DNA of 64,000 nt, from positions 77,120-141,119 of the forward strand of contig JBFHGJ010000002.1 in NCBI GenBank assembly GCA_041583135.1, written 5' to 3'. This DNA comes from JABSOG01 sp041583135 (lineage in GTDB: Bacteria > Pseudomonadota > Gammaproteobacteria > Enterobacterales > Alteromonadaceae). Each line of letters starts with the position of its first letter. The first letter of the stretch is position 1. The position numbers were made by a program, and so were the translations under genes. This document shows, one piece after another, positions 63,916 through 64,000 of the stretch. Below the pieces are notes generated by a model. It worked only from the letters and a program-made list of their open reading frames with translations. It was not told the origin of the DNA and made no database searches.

Positions 63916-64000
63916 GGTATTTGAAGACGATACAAAGTTGTCGGCGCACAACCCCGACGATATAATAACCCACTGAAAAATTTACGAGATTTAGCATGAC

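Noticed and set aside
63996..64000. ATG at the right edge as a next gene start
   Set aside because: Only five bases are visible and the upstream sequence has no clear ribosome site.

Overview
The window looks like chromosomal DNA of a marine-type gammaproteobacterium (inferred from the family mix: FAAL-initiated NRPS, TonB-dependent receptor, polyester depolymerases, many secreted Ig-like proteins; no marker gene fixes the taxon). It has three parts.

(1) Bases 1 to ~41,500, almost all on the minus strand, are one very large lipopeptide biosynthesis operon. A good sigma70-like promoter (41451-41480) and a structured leader precede, in transcription order, a periplasmic Ntn-type acylase, a PvdE/SyrD-like peptide exporter and five NRPS genes; the fifth runs off the left edge of the window. 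Junctions are +4, +18, -13, -4, -13 and -13 bp, so the genes form a single translationally coupled unit. The visible line is FAAL-T-[C-A-T]-[C-A-T-E]-[C-A-T] / [C-A-T]-[C-A-T] / [C-A-T-E]-[C-A(nMT)-T] / [C-A-T]-[C-A-T] / [C-A...: ten modules are at least begun. Eye-read pockets suggest acyl-Ala-D-Ala-(basic?)-(aromatic)-X-D-Ser-N-Me-X-Asn-X-X... The combination of a fatty-acylating start, an inner-membrane exporter and a periplasmic acylase resembles the pyoverdine (PvdL/PvdE/PvdQ) logic, in which the peptide is built acylated, exported and then deacylated. A divergent cupin/JmjC-like putative oxygenase (41.7-43.1 kb) may be a tailoring enzyme.

(2) Bases ~43.2-54.7 kb look like a more AT-rich accessory stretch. 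It holds two secreted proteins that share an apparently undescribed C-terminal motif set (360 and 1165 aa), a TIMP/NTR-like secreted protein whose reading frame carries one in-frame TAG directly after its signal peptide and CxC motif, a small membrane protein, a secreted EF-hand-like protein with a neighbouring exported protein, and a 922-aa SF1 helicase with a C-terminal nuclease-like domain that could be a defence gene.

(3) Bases ~54.9-63.7 kb form a coherent putative polyester / 3-hydroxyacid utilisation locus: secreted PHB-depolymerase-like esterase, 3-hydroxybutyrate dehydrogenase, thiolase and acyl-CoA ligase on the minus strand, then a second secreted esterase and a TonB-dependent receptor on the plus strand. 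The window ends in a hairpin-rich intergenic repeat (two identical 47-bp copies, three copies of a 14-bp palindrome) followed by about 85 bp with no supported feature. I saw no tRNA, rRNA, transposase or CRISPR array.
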